Positions 45,417 through 56,770 of a stretch of 64,000 bases of DNA are shown here, in pieces (within the stretch, counting starts at the first letter, position 1; the number at the start of each line of letters is the position of its first letter). The notes below the pieces were generated by a model that saw nothing but the letters and a program-made list of their open reading frames with translations, was not told the DNA's origin and ran no database searches. Both the position numbers and the translations under genes were made by a program. The stretch is from Chlamydoabsidia padenii (lineage: Eukaryota > Mucoromycota > Mucoromycetes > Mucorales > Cunninghamellaceae), in contig JAIWND010000059.1 in the NCBI GenBank assembly GCA_025330725.1, forward strand, positions 31,042 to 95,041. Direction: 5' to 3'.

Positions 45417-45855
45417 AGTTCGATTCAAGCAATTCCATCGCCGACACAAGTTCTAACCCGACAACTCTTCGTACTTTTTTTGCAATAACATTTCGACACC
45501 CATATATGGCATTGAAGCGTTTGATTGCACATATATCGACATGACGAGAATTATCACCCGAGATAAATAAAATAGGGGCAAATACCAAGGCCTTTTTTTT
45601 GTATTTTGCAGAATACATGAGCACACCATCTTCAAGCTTCAACAAATCATCAACCAAACCAGGTACCACATCCATTTCATCCAAACCTGAAGAGCCGGCC
45701 ACCGCAGAGACATAGAACATGTTTTCTCTTTTGTTCTTTTCTTCAAAGGGCATAGCAGCACACGTGAAAGGCCAACTATCAAGCAAGTTGAATTGCTTGG
45801 ATTGGTTTCCAGAAGTGTCATCAGTGAATAAAATAATAGGAGCAATAATCACCGG

Positions 45856-46430
45856 TGTAGAATATAGGTTTTTGTAGAATAAAAATGGATGTATATAAAA
45901 TATAAAATAAAGACAAGTACGGTGAGAATCCTTCCTAGCCTTTATTTGTGAAGAGTAAAAGTAGATGAAGAAAAATATGTTAACGGGAGAAGAGAACTAT
46001 TTATACATGTATGTGATTTTATGGGACGAGTAGTAAGGACCAATTGCAATCATTAATTGATCATGAAGTTACGATGGAAAGTTTCTTTTGATGTGATGTA
46101 TCATGGAAAGAATCGTTCTGTCTTGTAATGGTGTGATACGGTGTTTGTATTGAAACCCCGCATGACAGAACGTTCTTTTTCTTTTTTCTTTTTTTTCTCT
46201 TTGTTAAATGACCGTTCCATTATTACTTTCATGATCATATCATACCATATGGATAGATCATGATGTTTCTCTTTCTATAATCATTTAACTTGTGAGTTTT
46301 TGTTCATACGATCGGAGACAGACTGACTGTGTCGATCGTCGATCTCTTTTATATTTTAAATCCCGCATCGAGGCATGATGCTTCGGGGCGGGCTTTATCT
46401 TTTATCAATTGAATTTTGCATGATACGACA
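45856..46430 (-). repeat. Solo LTR E (copy 1), reverse orientation
   Basis: 575 bp, plus-strand start TGTAGAATATAGG and end GATACGACA. Flanked by ACCGG (45851-45855, 46431-46435). Nearly identical to the reverse complement of 46753-47329. Confidence 0.9.
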
Positions 46431-46752
46431 ACCGGATAGAATCCAGTGATATTTCCGCATGCATCAACGACAGATCTTTTCATAGGATGAGGGTCGGAGA
46501 TTAAGCACTTTAGTTTCATGCAGAGAGATTCCATCTTGCCACCAACGGTGAGTAAAATCGAGTTCGATTGGTTGAGATAGCCGTGACCATAATTGATTGT
46601 AAGGGATGCCACCAAAACGTCTACTTTTTGTTCGGAAATGCCGTACGTCCCATTTTGGTATGCTACGACAGTATGACGACGAGCAAATTGAGATCCATAC
46701 ATGGTAATGAAAGATTCGATCAAAAATGATGATGCGGGGGGAAAAGCATAGT

Positions 46753-47329
46753 TGTCGTATCATGCAAAATTCAATTAATAAAAGATAAAGCCCGCCCCGA
46801 AGCATCATGCCTCGAAGCGGGATTTAAAATACAAAAGAGATCGACGATCGACACAGTCAGTCTGTCTCCGATCGTACGAACAAAAACTCACAAGTTAAAT
46901 GATTATAAAAAGAGAAACATCATGATCTATTCATATGGTATGATATGATCATGAAAGTAATAATGGAACGGTCATTTAACAAAGAGAAAAAAAAAGAAAA
47001 AAGAAAAAGAACGTTCTGTCATGCGGGGTTTCAATACAAACACCGTATCACACCATTACAAGACAGAACGATTCTTTCCATGATACATCACATCAAAAGA
47101 AACTTTCCATCGTAACTTCATGATCAATTAATGATTGCAATTGGTCCTTACTACTTGTCCCATAAAATCACATACATGTATAAATAGTTCTCTTCTCCCG
47201 TTAACATATTTTTCTTCATCTACTTTTTACTCTACACAAATAAAGACTAGGAAGGATTCTCACCGTACTTGTCTTTATTTTATATTTTATATACATCCAT
47301 TTTTATTCTACAAAAACCCATATTTTACA
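46753..47329 (+). repeat. Solo LTR E (copy 2), forward orientation
   Basis: 577 bp, TGTCGTATCATGC...CATATTTTACA, flanked by ATAGT (46748-46752, 47330-47334). AAATAAAGACTAGG near 47240 looks like the polyadenylation region. Confidence 0.9.
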
Positions 47330-48598
47330 ATAGTAGAGACAACACAATCATCAACCCAATAATCATAGTTGTTGATTTTAACAAATGGTTGCTAGAACAA
47401 ATTATGGGTTTTCTATTTTTCACCTTGTTAAAGGTTGATCGTTTGATCAGGGGTGAAATCTGGCAAAGCGGTGATTAAATCACATTTTTTTGGATTGGCT
47501 ACAAGTAGTTCCAAATGGGATGATGATAAATTCATGCAAACATCCACTTTTTCTTCGTCCTTGTTTTCAATAGCCAAAGTTGTAGCGGGAAAGATGGGGA
47601 TATTGTTTTTTTCATAAAATTGATGAGAGCATCCAACCGAGGTAGTCGAAACTCCATCTTTTCTTCAGTATATTGATCCTTGACCATCATCAAAATGTTG
47701 ATCACGTATAAAATCTTCTTTAATAGCCTTTCCAAGATCACATCGTCGTCCCCATTGATGAATGCTTGATAGTACCATCGACTGAATGTCAAGAAAAGGA
47801 TGCGCACCACCAAGATCCCGAGCAAAATGTTCAACGTCTTCTTCAGCAATACATTCAGTATCGTTGGTCATGTCTTCGACAGCGTCAAAACGATTGATGA
47901 AAAAGTTTATTTGGTCGGCATCATGATCTTCTTCCGAATGATCAACGTTGGGTTCGTTCCAGTTCCAACAACTCTGTTCTTCTTCGTCCGAAATATCACC
48001 CAAATATGAAACGGCTCCACTGACAACCGATTTACTGTCGCTGGTAACTTCTTCAGTAATGGGTGGTTCAGGGGAATCAGGGGAGACATTAGGAAACTCG
48101 ATTGCATCATTTTCGGATCCCGGCTTCTGTAAAAAAAAATCAGGAACCTCCTTTATATATATGTTATATATATATTACTTACATCGGCTTCATGTTGGTC
48201 AGTCGGATGCGTTTTTTTTTTTGTGTATCTGAAGAGCATTGTTATCCCTGAAAGATTTGTCAAGACGACATTCAAAACTCTTTTTGTTTCTCTGACGTTT
48301 TTGTAAGGAAGCCTGTCAAGTAGGTTCATTTGATATCTTCGAGGTTGAGATTGCTTAGACATTGTCACGTAAGAAATTGATGTGAATGAATGTTTTGAGG
48401 TTGAGAAAGTCATCTTGTTCTCAGTTACAAGGGGAATAATAAACACTACGAAATGTACGAAACGGATTACTTTAAAAGATTTATATTTTCTGACCCCTTT
48501 AAAGATATGCACCAGTAATACTTTGTATGGAAAATGAACTTTAACACTCACCCCTTCTTGGAAAAAGATCGATGTAGCAGGATTTCAAAATTACATCT

Positions 48599-48896
48599 TG
48601 AGATGTCTGTATAAAATACGAGGTTTCAATGTATCTTTTATTATGAGATAAAAGTAAAGAGAAAAGAAAGTAACTCTTTGTTATGACATCTGTATATAAA
48701 AAAAAATTTCATCTTCGGCTGAGCCTAATTTCATTGGCTCTGCCTCATCTTCATCTTGTACCTACATTTCTGAGTTTATAATCAAGTTATAGATGTGCAA
48801 TACAAAAAAAAATAAAAAAACCTGCCTTGTTTGCTTATAGATCAAACAAGACAATAAAAAACAATAAAAAAGTAAAGATAAATGCCGGATACGACA
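48599..48896 (-). repeat. Solo LTR F (copy 2), complete
   Basis: 298 bp, plus-strand start TGAGATGTCTG and end GCCGGATACGACA, flanked by CATCT (48594-48598, 48897-48901). On the minus strand it begins TGTCGTATCCGGC. Confidence 0.88.
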
Positions 48897-48968
48897 CATC
48901 TTGTTCATAAAAGGAAATCATATGTATTTTATTTTAGTCGAAAAAAATGTAAAGTTAAAAAAAGGGGG

Positions 48969-49322
48969 TTATTCGACAGTCTTTGGAGACAAGCCATTTT
49001 TTTCTTCGTCAACTGGATCACGTTCTAATCCAATTAATCCAGCTATTTCTTCTGTGCTATAAATAGCTAGATTGTCGCCAAACCCTGATACCTCGTTCCA
49101 CCAAGCGTAAATATACCTCTGAGGGTGTACTACATCCTTCATAAGTTTGACAGCTACATAGGTCATTTGAGCACCGTCGTTATTCTTCAAAAGCAAAAAA
49201 AAAATGGATAGATCCATAAACTGTTGCATGACCTGATGGACTTCTATCACACCCAAATTTGTTTTTATAATTCCGATTCTAAAATTGCTGTTTAGGGCAA
49301 GGCAAAATAAAATTTTAGCCAA
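48969..49322 (-). pseudogene. Possible CACTA C-terminal fragment
   Basis: A 117-codon frame (FRIGIIKTNLGVIEVHQVMQ, later YAWWNEVSGFGDNLAIY) resembles in style the C-terminal part of CACTA copy 2 (IGKVKKLDSLSVVRYL, VSWFLNN). Weak evidence; it may belong to another transposon type. Confidence 0.3.
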
Positions 49323-49411
49323 ATTTTATCCACTTTGGGATTAGTACCTTTTGTGATAGCCAATAAAATCACTGTAATCATCATCCACTGACCACTGACC
49401 ATTGCCCATGA

Positions 49412-49642
49412 TTGTTGCAGTGGTGGTTTATGTAAATAAAGACTGTATGAATACTGAGTCAAAGGTGTGGGTCAAGTATATTAGATAAAAATGAGAGAGA
49501 GAAGAAAACAGTAATACAAAAACTACTCCCTGGATATAATAACAGGACTGCAGGCAGAGGGACTGCTCTAGAATAATTTTATCCGAGCTGAGTATTCCAG
49601 TATGTAGCACAATTGTTACTAAATGCCTGTTAGAATACGACA
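49412..49642 (-). repeat. Solo LTR A (copy 4)
   Basis: 231 bp, flanked by ATGAT (49407-49411, 49643-49647). Confidence 0.92.
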
Positions 49643-49668
49643 ATGATCACTGCTTTTCAATCACGTAT

Positions 49669-49923
49669 GGAGGTGATCCAAGTTTATACCAAGGAAGTTT
49701 AACCCTGGTAACCATATATATTACCAGAATTTACGCTTGATATCACATCCCAGTAATCGCCCTTGTTTTTAAAAATTAAAAGGATATACTTTTTGGGTGA
49801 ACACAACTTTCTGGATGTGATATTAAGCGTAAATTCTGGTAATATACTTAGTTGCTGTTGACTTTCTGTTCTTGGTATGGTTACCAGGGTTAAACTTCCT
49901 TGGTATAAACTTGGATCACCTCC
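49669..49923. mobile_element. MITE with two nested inverted repeats
   Basis: 255 bp. Outer arms start GGAGGTGATCCAAGTTTATA on both ends and remain paired for about 45 bp, to GGTAACCATA. Inner arms TTACCAGAATTTACGCTTGA / matching reverse complement pair again (49730-49760 and 49815-49845). TAT occurs on both sides (49666-49668, 49924-49926), fitting a 2-3 bp target duplication. No coding sequence. Confidence 0.85.
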
Positions 49924-50416
49924 TATTCCGTATCATTTGCTATTATGATTTGGGAGAATAAATGGACTTTTATTACAAATATATATGTATACCAAGTTAT
50001 TTCTACAGTCTATATTACGATCTATGTTACAAAGGTAAGGGCCTGCCACCGAAACGACCATGGTCAACGGAGCGACCATCATCCATCGCCAGGGAGTCTG
50101 TGAAGAGCACCTGTTCATCCATTCATCCATTCATCCATTACCTGGGGTTTCCATTCATTCATTACCAGAGGGCTATCATTCATCGCTAAGAGACATTCAT
50201 TACAAAGAGTAGTAGATAGTGAGGAATGATAATGCGCATAGCATGTCAATCGGTAAACTAAAGCCTACTACTACAGATATTGTACAAACTTTTCTTCCCT
50301 ATCTTCAATAAACGCTTCAGATTACAAGTAACCTCACTTTGGAATGTGCGAAGTGTTAATGTCAGATTAAAAAGAAAAAAGTTTAAGAAAGAAGAAGAGG
50401 CCCAACGAAAAAGAGC
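49924..50416. other. Repeat-derived spacer
   Basis: Contains (CATTCATC)n-like repeats at 50115-50195 and CTTCAATAAACGC near 50305, possibly the end of another degenerate element. No gene. Confidence 0.4.
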
Positions 50417-50646
50417 TGTCGTATTCTAACAGGCATTTAGTAACAATTGTGCTACATGTTGGAATACTCAGCTCGGATAAAATTATTCTAGAGCAGTCCC
50501 TCTGCCTGCAGTCCTGTTATTATATCCAGGGAGTAGTTTTTGTATTACTGTTTTCTTCTCTCTCTCATTTTTATCTAATAAACTTGACCCACACCTTTGA
50601 CTCAGTATTCATACAGTCTTTATTTACATAAACCACCACTACAACA
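50417..50646 (+). repeat. Solo LTR A (copy 5)
   Basis: 230 bp, TGTCGTATTCTAACAGG...CTACAACA, flanked by AGAGC (50412-50416, 50647-50651). Confidence 0.92.
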
Positions 50647-50759
50647 AGAGCTGACAATTTTTTAATGTACTTGTTAAAACCCCTATCGGGCACTGAATAA
50701 GAACAATTACTGTCTCTTTTTATTTTTTTGTACTTTCTTCTTGCTTTTAAACATGATTA

Positions 50760-53357
50760 ATCCTAACATCTGTCGAAGTGGAAATCACGAAGTCGCAAAA
50801 ACCAGCAACCACTCACGCCACCGACACCTCCATTGATGCAGCTATCACAACAACAACAATAAAGGAAACGTATTACATCAACCTTCCTTCATCTATATTA
50901 CGCCTTTTGATCGACAACCCCAGAAAATCGCCATACATATCAGCTCTTCCCGATGACACTTCTAATGGTGCTACTTCTCTTCAACAAGGCTCGAAATGGC
51001 GACAACATCATCCCTTTCAACAACCGATAATGACAATCAGTGGGATGGATTATTGGGTGGGGAATTTGGTTGAAGTCCATGATACAGGAAAAACTATTTG
51101 CTTGTTATTAGATAGATATTATCTGCTCAATGGCACTGTGATGGCTCAAGGGTATGAAGTCCTGGTGGTCTCATCCAATGATTCATGTCCTTCTTTTTGT
51201 ATTGTGCAATCTCGTGTCATCTCTACTCAAATCTCAAACATCCGTGCTATCTTATCCAAGCAACCCTTGAAGCAACTCCAGTGCGTCTCTCAATAACCAG
51301 ATGTATCCGGATTCATGCAACTCTCTGAACGACACCAAGAACTCATCGATGGACAACATTCGATGAAAAAACGATCCCCAACAGTAACGGTAAACTATAC
51401 AAGGTCCAGATTGTCCCTCTTATTCTTTTTTTACTGACGACACTTCCGGTAACATATCGAAACAATTCAATCTTTATGATACCTGGTCAATGGAATATGG
51501 TGCTTTACCTATCGAAGAACGTAACAAACGGGCCAACATCAACTTTGTTGCGGGGGTACGTTGTGATACTGGTCTGACGTCCATGCACATGATTCCTACT
51601 CTTGCTCAGGATCTTTCTGAACTAGAAAAGGTGGTGATCATGCATTCGGCTTTATACAATGAAGACGTATTGGTGGTGCCTCCTATTGTTCGTATCATAG
51701 CTGACAATCCTCGACATTCGCAGCTATGTGGTATTTTTGGCCTGACGTCTCTATTCCCGTGCCGAAAATGCTATCAGAGGAACCACAAGACCAAGAAGGA
51801 TATCAACGGCTGTAACACGATTAACAACAACGACGAAAATCTTCAGCTTAAGACAACCCGTGGTAACATTCAATTGCAAGATCTCTTCGTTGGGCGGTGT
51901 ACTCCAAGAATAAAACAACACTACCTTACGGCAACTATGGATCCTAATGCTATCCTGTCTGGTGTGACTGAAAATGAACTTTCTTACAAGGATCTCAAAT
52001 TCAAGGATACCAGCTCTGGACGACTACTGGATCTGGGTTTTTTTCGACCCTTCTAAAGACACACCTGTGGATGTCCTACACACAATCTCTTTAGGTATTG
52101 CAAAATACTTGGTGAAACATTTGGTCAGGGATGTCATTGGTGTTGTAGTGGTGGTTTATATAAATAAAGACTGTATGAATACTGAGTCAAAGGTGTGGGT
52201 CAAGTTTATTAGATAAAAATGAGAGAGAGAAGAAAACAGTAATACAAAAACTACTCCCCGGATATAACAACAGGGCTGCAGGCAGAGGGACTGCTTTAGA
52301 ATAATTTTATCCGAGCTGAGTATTCCAGCATGTAGCACAATTGTTACTAAATGCCTGTTAGAATACGACAATTGGCAACAAGAAAAAGGTGCTTCAAAAA
52401 CTGGAATCAAGTCTACAACATTACCAAGGATCTACCGGGTTTACAAGAACATTCCGTGCTAAACTTACTCACTGCGGCTCATTCCTCGGTCGCGATTTCA
52501 AGATACTAACGCAATGCCTTCCTTTGGTGATCACTTATGAATTCACTGGTCCTTCTTACGGTGATATTCAAGAAATAGGTAAGCTATTTAATGCATTAGG
52601 GGTTTTATCTTCTCTTGTTTTTATAAAGGAAATACCTGCCAACCTGGACGAATACGTGGCTGATTCGACGAAGGCATTATACGAATACGACTGTAAACAC
52701 CCCCAATATGGATCACTGTCAACAAAACCAAAGACACATCTCCTTCAACACCTCACTGACGACATTATCCGATTTGGATGCGCCCTCCACTATGAAACAG
52801 AAAAAGGGGAACAGTACAACAAATTCGTAAGGGAAGCTATTGCACACACTAATCGTCAATCAACCTCCCGTGACCTTGCGAAAATCTTCGGGAAACGACT
52901 AATGTTGCGCCATATCATTGAAGGTGGATCTTGGAAGGACAGTACAAACTCGACGGTGACATACGGAAGCGGCATCAGGCAATTCATCAACAACAACAAG
53001 CAGTTTTACGAAATGTTTCTCGATGGTTCCCGCGAATTGATCGACAACAACAGTTCTCCTATCAACACCAATCACGGCACTTTTGTTGTCTTCTCAACTG
53101 AAAATGATACCAACCGGATATTCTTTATTGGGAAGGTGAAGAAACTTGACAGTTTATCTGTGGTTCGCTACCTCTGTCATGGAAAAGATGATCTTGGCTA
53201 TCTTGTTGCATCTCCTTCTTCTGTAGTGTACAAGTTGGATGAACTAAAAGCTGAATGTATCTTGGATATGCATATGGTCAACTCTTCGAAACAGCATATT
53301 ATCAATCACAACAAATTTGGTGTCTCCTGGTTTTTAAACAACTGCAACCTTCAATAA
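50760..53357 (+). pseudogene. CACTA (Tnp2-like) transposase relic, copy 2 (best preserved)
   Basis: Plus strand: a 5'-truncated frame from about 50760 (INLPSSILRLLIDNPRKSPY, ISGMDYWVGNLVEV) to 51296; then, after stops, FFTDDTSGNISKQFNLYDTW and MEYGALPIEERNKRANINFV (51430-52056) with IIADNPRHSQLCG and CRKCYQR; DVLHTISLGIAKYLVKHLVR up to LTR A (52141); and a long intact C-terminal frame 52389-53357 (CGSFLGRDFKILTQCLPLV, KPKTHLLQHLTDDIIRFG, RLMLRHIIEGGSW). The first ~150 residues are missing and at least three stops or shifts occur, so it is dead. The continuity across 52141-52370 shows the LTR is a later insertion. Confidence 0.65.
52141..52370 (-). repeat. Solo LTR A (copy 6) inside CACTA copy 2
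   Basis: 230 bp, flanked by ATTGG (52136-52140, 52371-52375). Confidence 0.93.
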
Positions 53358-54128
53358 GGATTTACAAACTAATCACTTTAGTAACTCTCTCTCTCTCTCT
53401 TTTATAGATATATTGTTATAGTATATTCGCCATCGAAACTCATCACAATGATATCACTCATATAATTATATAGTCATAATCACAACATAGATTCATTTAA
53501 CTCAATTTTTTACTTTCTATTATCTTCAATAAAAATGTCCATATTTGCCTTATCTTGATCTTTTTTTTTTTGCTGTCATGGTTACGCTTTCACTGAAGCC
53601 AAAGAAAACCGCAACCCATTTGGCAGGTAATTATGCTAGAGCTGTTGTAAGCTGACATTTAAAAAAGAGCTTGTCTGCTGATGCCTTCGCCTTACAGAAC
53701 TGGCTTTTAATATACTCCAATGAAACTGCTTCTCTTTACTTTCAATCGCCGTTTTAAGTCATTAAAAAAATTAAAACCCGTATTTGTTGCTTTTATCCAA
53801 TCGAATCCCTCCTTTGACTTTCTGGGTTCAAACTTTCACCATTTTTGGGCTAAAGGTCTGTAGGTGTGATCAAATACATTAGAGACCTTGTGTATTTTGC
53901 GAAATTTGCAAACGTATAAATTTGGTAAGGTGACCTTGAAAATAAAGTTTGTACGACTTCGACATTGTTCCGATTCATACACCGATATTTTGCAAGTCCA
54001 AAAAGAGGGATTTTGAAAAAGGAATAGCGCGAACACCGTTCTATCCTACCGAGGGTTCAAATCCCGACTTTTACTTTCCTTCTCTTTCTCTTTCTTTCTA
54101 CATCTCTTTCTCTTCTCACATTAACATC
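53358..54128. other. Spacer between CACTA copy 2 and Harbinger element 2
   Basis: Begins with a (CT)n run at 53387-53401. Near 54045 there is GGGTTCAAATCCC, tRNA T-arm-like but without a cloverleaf. A CTTTCT-rich stretch precedes the ATG at 54129. The left end of the Harbinger element must lie here, but I could not identify a terminal repeat. Confidence 0.4.
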
Positions 54129-54421
54129 ATGGCCGATTTGACTTACCGATATCTCTCTTTTTCCTGCGAACTTACTTCGCTTGTAGTCGCTTTTGGTGAA
54201 CAAGAACAACAGCAACAGGAACAACAAGAACAAGTGCGACGGCCACGAACTAGAATTCGGCGTACTCCGTAACATTCAAGAATTTACGGATCAACAAAGC
54301 CGACAATTTTTTAGATTTACCTACGGCGACGTAAGTTCCACGATATTGGGATGTTTAACAGTTACTAATAACATGATTCTTTGGTAGATCTGTCGAATCT
54401 GTTTGCCGCTGGGGTTGCCTG

Positions 54422-54651
54422 TGTCGTATTCTAACAGGCATTTAGTAACAATTGTGCTACATGCTGGAATACTCAGCTCGGATAAAATTATTCTAGAGCA
54501 GTCCCTCTGCCTGCAGCCCTGTTGTTATATCCGGGGAGTAGTTTTTGTATTACTGTTTTCTTCTCTCTCTCATTTTTATCTAATAAACCTGACCCACACC
54601 TTTGACTCAGTATTCATACAGTCTTTATTTATATAAACCACCACTACAACA
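54422..54651 (+). repeat. 5' LTR of the intact Gypsy element
   Basis: 230 bp, TGTCGTATTC...CTACAACA. Differs from the 3' LTR by about one substitution and one single-base indel. Preceded by target duplication GCCTG (54417-54421). Confidence 0.97.
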
Positions 54652-54673
54652 TATTTTTTTACTGAATTCAACC

Positions 54674-56770
54674 ATGTCTGCTTCTAACAACAACAACCAA
54701 CCCATCGTCGAAGATGACACCGTGATGGTCGAAGCCCCTCTCAGGAAGCCGCTCTCGGGATTATCCTCTGCGGAAAAGGCGAAGCTTGTCTTGGAGCGTT
54801 TCAGGGTGGAAATGGATAGGGCCTCTGATGCCTACTTGGAAATGGAACTCATGGAACCTGAGCAAAGCGAAGGTCTCCTGGAAGACGGTATCAGCATGAG
54901 ATCCGTCGACCTCAATGATTTGTTGGAAGCTAGCAAGAGAGCTACCGACAAGTATTTGGATGCTAAGGCACATTTTTTGAGAATGAATCCAAATGAACCT
55001 GCTTTTGGTGGGGTGCCCCTTGTCGCCGCGAACCATGTTCACGAAACTCAAGTGGGACCAACCCTCATCAACAGCTTGCCCGGTTTGAGGTTCAAGCATG
55101 ATGCTCCTCCTACCATGATCAGGTCAACTCAGGTGCATCTTGAAGTCCAAGATTTTATTACGCATTTTGAAAAGGTTTTTGCGGTGAACGGCATTGATGT
55201 GTCCGAACATTTCAAAACACCTTTGTCTTGGTGCCTTAGCGACACCATCCTCGCCCATTACCGCATGCATCAGGAAGCATTGCCGGCCGGTCAGCATGAG
55301 ACCTGGGACTTGGCTAAGGAGTGGATTGCTTCCTTCGTGGAGACGCCTGCTAGCAGGATTGTCAATTTGCAAGCCCTCTTTAACGTTCGGTATGCTCAGC
55401 ATGAGAGTAGTACTGAAATGGTTGCTCGTTACAGGGATGTCTTGAAAAAGGCAAAAGTTGATAAGCTGACAGTTTATCAAATTTTGGCTGTTCAACTGAT
55501 GATGTCAACACCAAAGGTCTGGCAACGTAAGTTTCAAGAAGATTTACAAGTGGCAATGAAGGAAGGAAAAGGGGATGAGCAGCAGATGTTGGATCTGCTC
55601 ATGGGTTTAGATATGGATGCGGTGACGATCAGCAAGAGATCGCTTTCCGAAGCCAACACCAGCAACAGCAAGAAGTTGCACACCTCTTCTTCCACAATAG
55701 GTCTCGGTATGTGTGGTAACAAGTACAATTCCAAGACTTGTGGTATGACGTACAGACCAGGTCATAACGCCGTGTGTCCCGTTTTGTTGGCCAAGGACAG
55801 GGACTTGGCTAAGAAAAGAAAGGATGACGACGAGGCACCTGTGAACAATGCGTACCAACACCACCGGTACCCTAACAAGCAATGGGGACCAAGATCAGTT
55901 GACAACGTCGACAATAAGACCAAGGCCAAGCCTAGGTTTTCTCGTGCCGTCAAGAAGACGAAACAACAAAAACAACAACAACAGCAACGAAACAGCAGCG
56001 ACCTTCCTAACAATGATGGGATCAATGGTTGGCCTGTACCTGTTCCTCGCGACGACAAAGTTGTGCGTGCTGGTCCCGGTTTGGCTAAGTCCAAACATGC
56101 CCCACCAACTGTGGATGAAATCGCTGATGAGTTGACAAAGGCAACTTATCTGTCAAGCGATGACATGTTTGATCGTTTCGGTAAGCTTAACATGAATGCA
56201 ATGAAGGGAACACCGCAACTGACTTATTCTCCTAATATCAAACAGATTGACGGCGATGAAGTAAATGTGCCTGTCATGATTGGCACAATACCGGTGATGG
56301 CTCTCGTAGACGGAGGTGCCAACTTTTCTTCTTTAGATCAGAAATTCTGTATCGAAAATAAAATTGCTTTTAAACCTTACTCCAAACCTATCCCAGTGGG
56401 ATTAGCAGATAGCAAAGCAATCGGCTCCATCCTCGGACGCACAGATGCTATCAAAATTCATTATAACTACAAAACATATACAGTAGCCTTGGATGTCATG
56501 AATCTAGCTCTTAACAAAGATATGAGCATTGGTACTGATCTGATGAAAGTATTCGGCATAGGATATACTGGTTTAGCTGTTTCATGGACACCACCGGTAA
56601 AGACGGAAGAGGAAAGTCCTTCAAAGATGTGGCTGTACCTAATGAAGATCCTTATGGTACTCCCACTCAACAACGTCGATTCCTGGATGAAGTACAAAAT
56701 AGTATCGATCGTAACCAAGCTATTGATAAACTTAGCTTGTGTACCCATCCTGATGCTATCGTGCGTCTAG
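54674..56770 (+). CDS. Gag-protease polyprotein of the Gypsy element
   Basis: 698 aa from ATG 54674. Residues about 150-330 form a retrotransposon Gag capsid domain (DFITHFEKVFAVNGIDVSEH, KTPLSWCLSDTILAHYRM, VARYRDVLKKAKVD). A Cys/His motif follows with unusual spacing, C-x8-C-x7-H-x3-C (CGNKYNSKTCGMTYRPGHNA), in place of the standard CCHC knuckle. A basic, Gln-rich segment precedes an aspartic protease (VPVMIGTIPVMALVDGGANF), where the active site reads DGG in place of the usual DSG/DTG. The frame overlaps pol by up to 230 nt. Confidence 0.9.
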   Translation: MSASNNNNQPIVEDDTVMVEAPLRKPLSGLSSAEKAKLVLERFRVEMDRASDAYLEMELMEPEQSEGLLEDGISMRSVDLNDLLEASKRATDKYLDAKAHFLRMNPNEPAFGGVPLVAANHVHETQVGPTLINSLPGLRFKHDAPPTMIRSTQVHLEVQDFITHFEKVFAVNGIDVSEHFKTPLSWCLSDTILAHYRMHQEALPAGQHETWDLAKEWIASFVETPASRIVNLQALFNVRYAQHESSTEMVARYRDVLKKAKVDKLTVYQILAVQLMMSTPKVWQRKFQEDLQVAMKEGKGDEQQMLDLLMGLDMDAVTISKRSLSEANTSNSKKLHTSSSTIGLGMCGNKYNSKTCGMTYRPGHNAVCPVLLAKDRDLAKKRKDDDEAPVNNAYQHHRYPNKQWGPRSVDNVDNKTKAKPRFSRAVKKTKQQKQQQQQRNSSDLPNNDGINGWPVPVPRDDKVVRAGPGLAKSKHAPPTVDEIADELTKATYLSSDDMFDRFGKLNMNAMKGTPQLTYSPNIKQIDGDEVNVPVMIGTIPVMALVDGGANFSSLDQKFCIENKIAFKPYSKPIPVGLADSKAIGSILGRTDAIKIHYNYKTYTVALDVMNLALNKDMSIGTDLMKVFGIGYTGLAVSWTPPVKTEEESPSKMWLYLMKILMVLPLNNVDSWMKYKIVSIVTKLLINLACVPILMLSCV

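Larger units (their letters stand above)
45417..48363 (-). pseudogene. CACTA (Tnp2-like) transposase relic, copy 3
   Basis: On the minus strand from an ATG near 48361: basic N-terminus, acidic region with DQINFFINRFDAVEDM (47665-48003), LKKILYVINILMMVKDQYTE in a shifted frame (47600-47750), a middle part at 46436-46747 (YGSQFARRHTVVAYQ...CGNITGFYP), and the catalytic block IILFTDDTSGNQSKQFNLLD with ISGDNSRHVDIC (45235-45850). Two LTR E insertions (46753-47329 and 45856-46430) split it. Frameshifts remain after those are discounted. The end near 45417 is joined to LTR A copy 3. Confidence 0.6.

Noticed and set aside
53990..54070. tRNA gene suggested by GGGTTCAAATCCC
   Set aside because: Only three base pairs support the T stem and no matching A-box or acceptor stem was found upstream.
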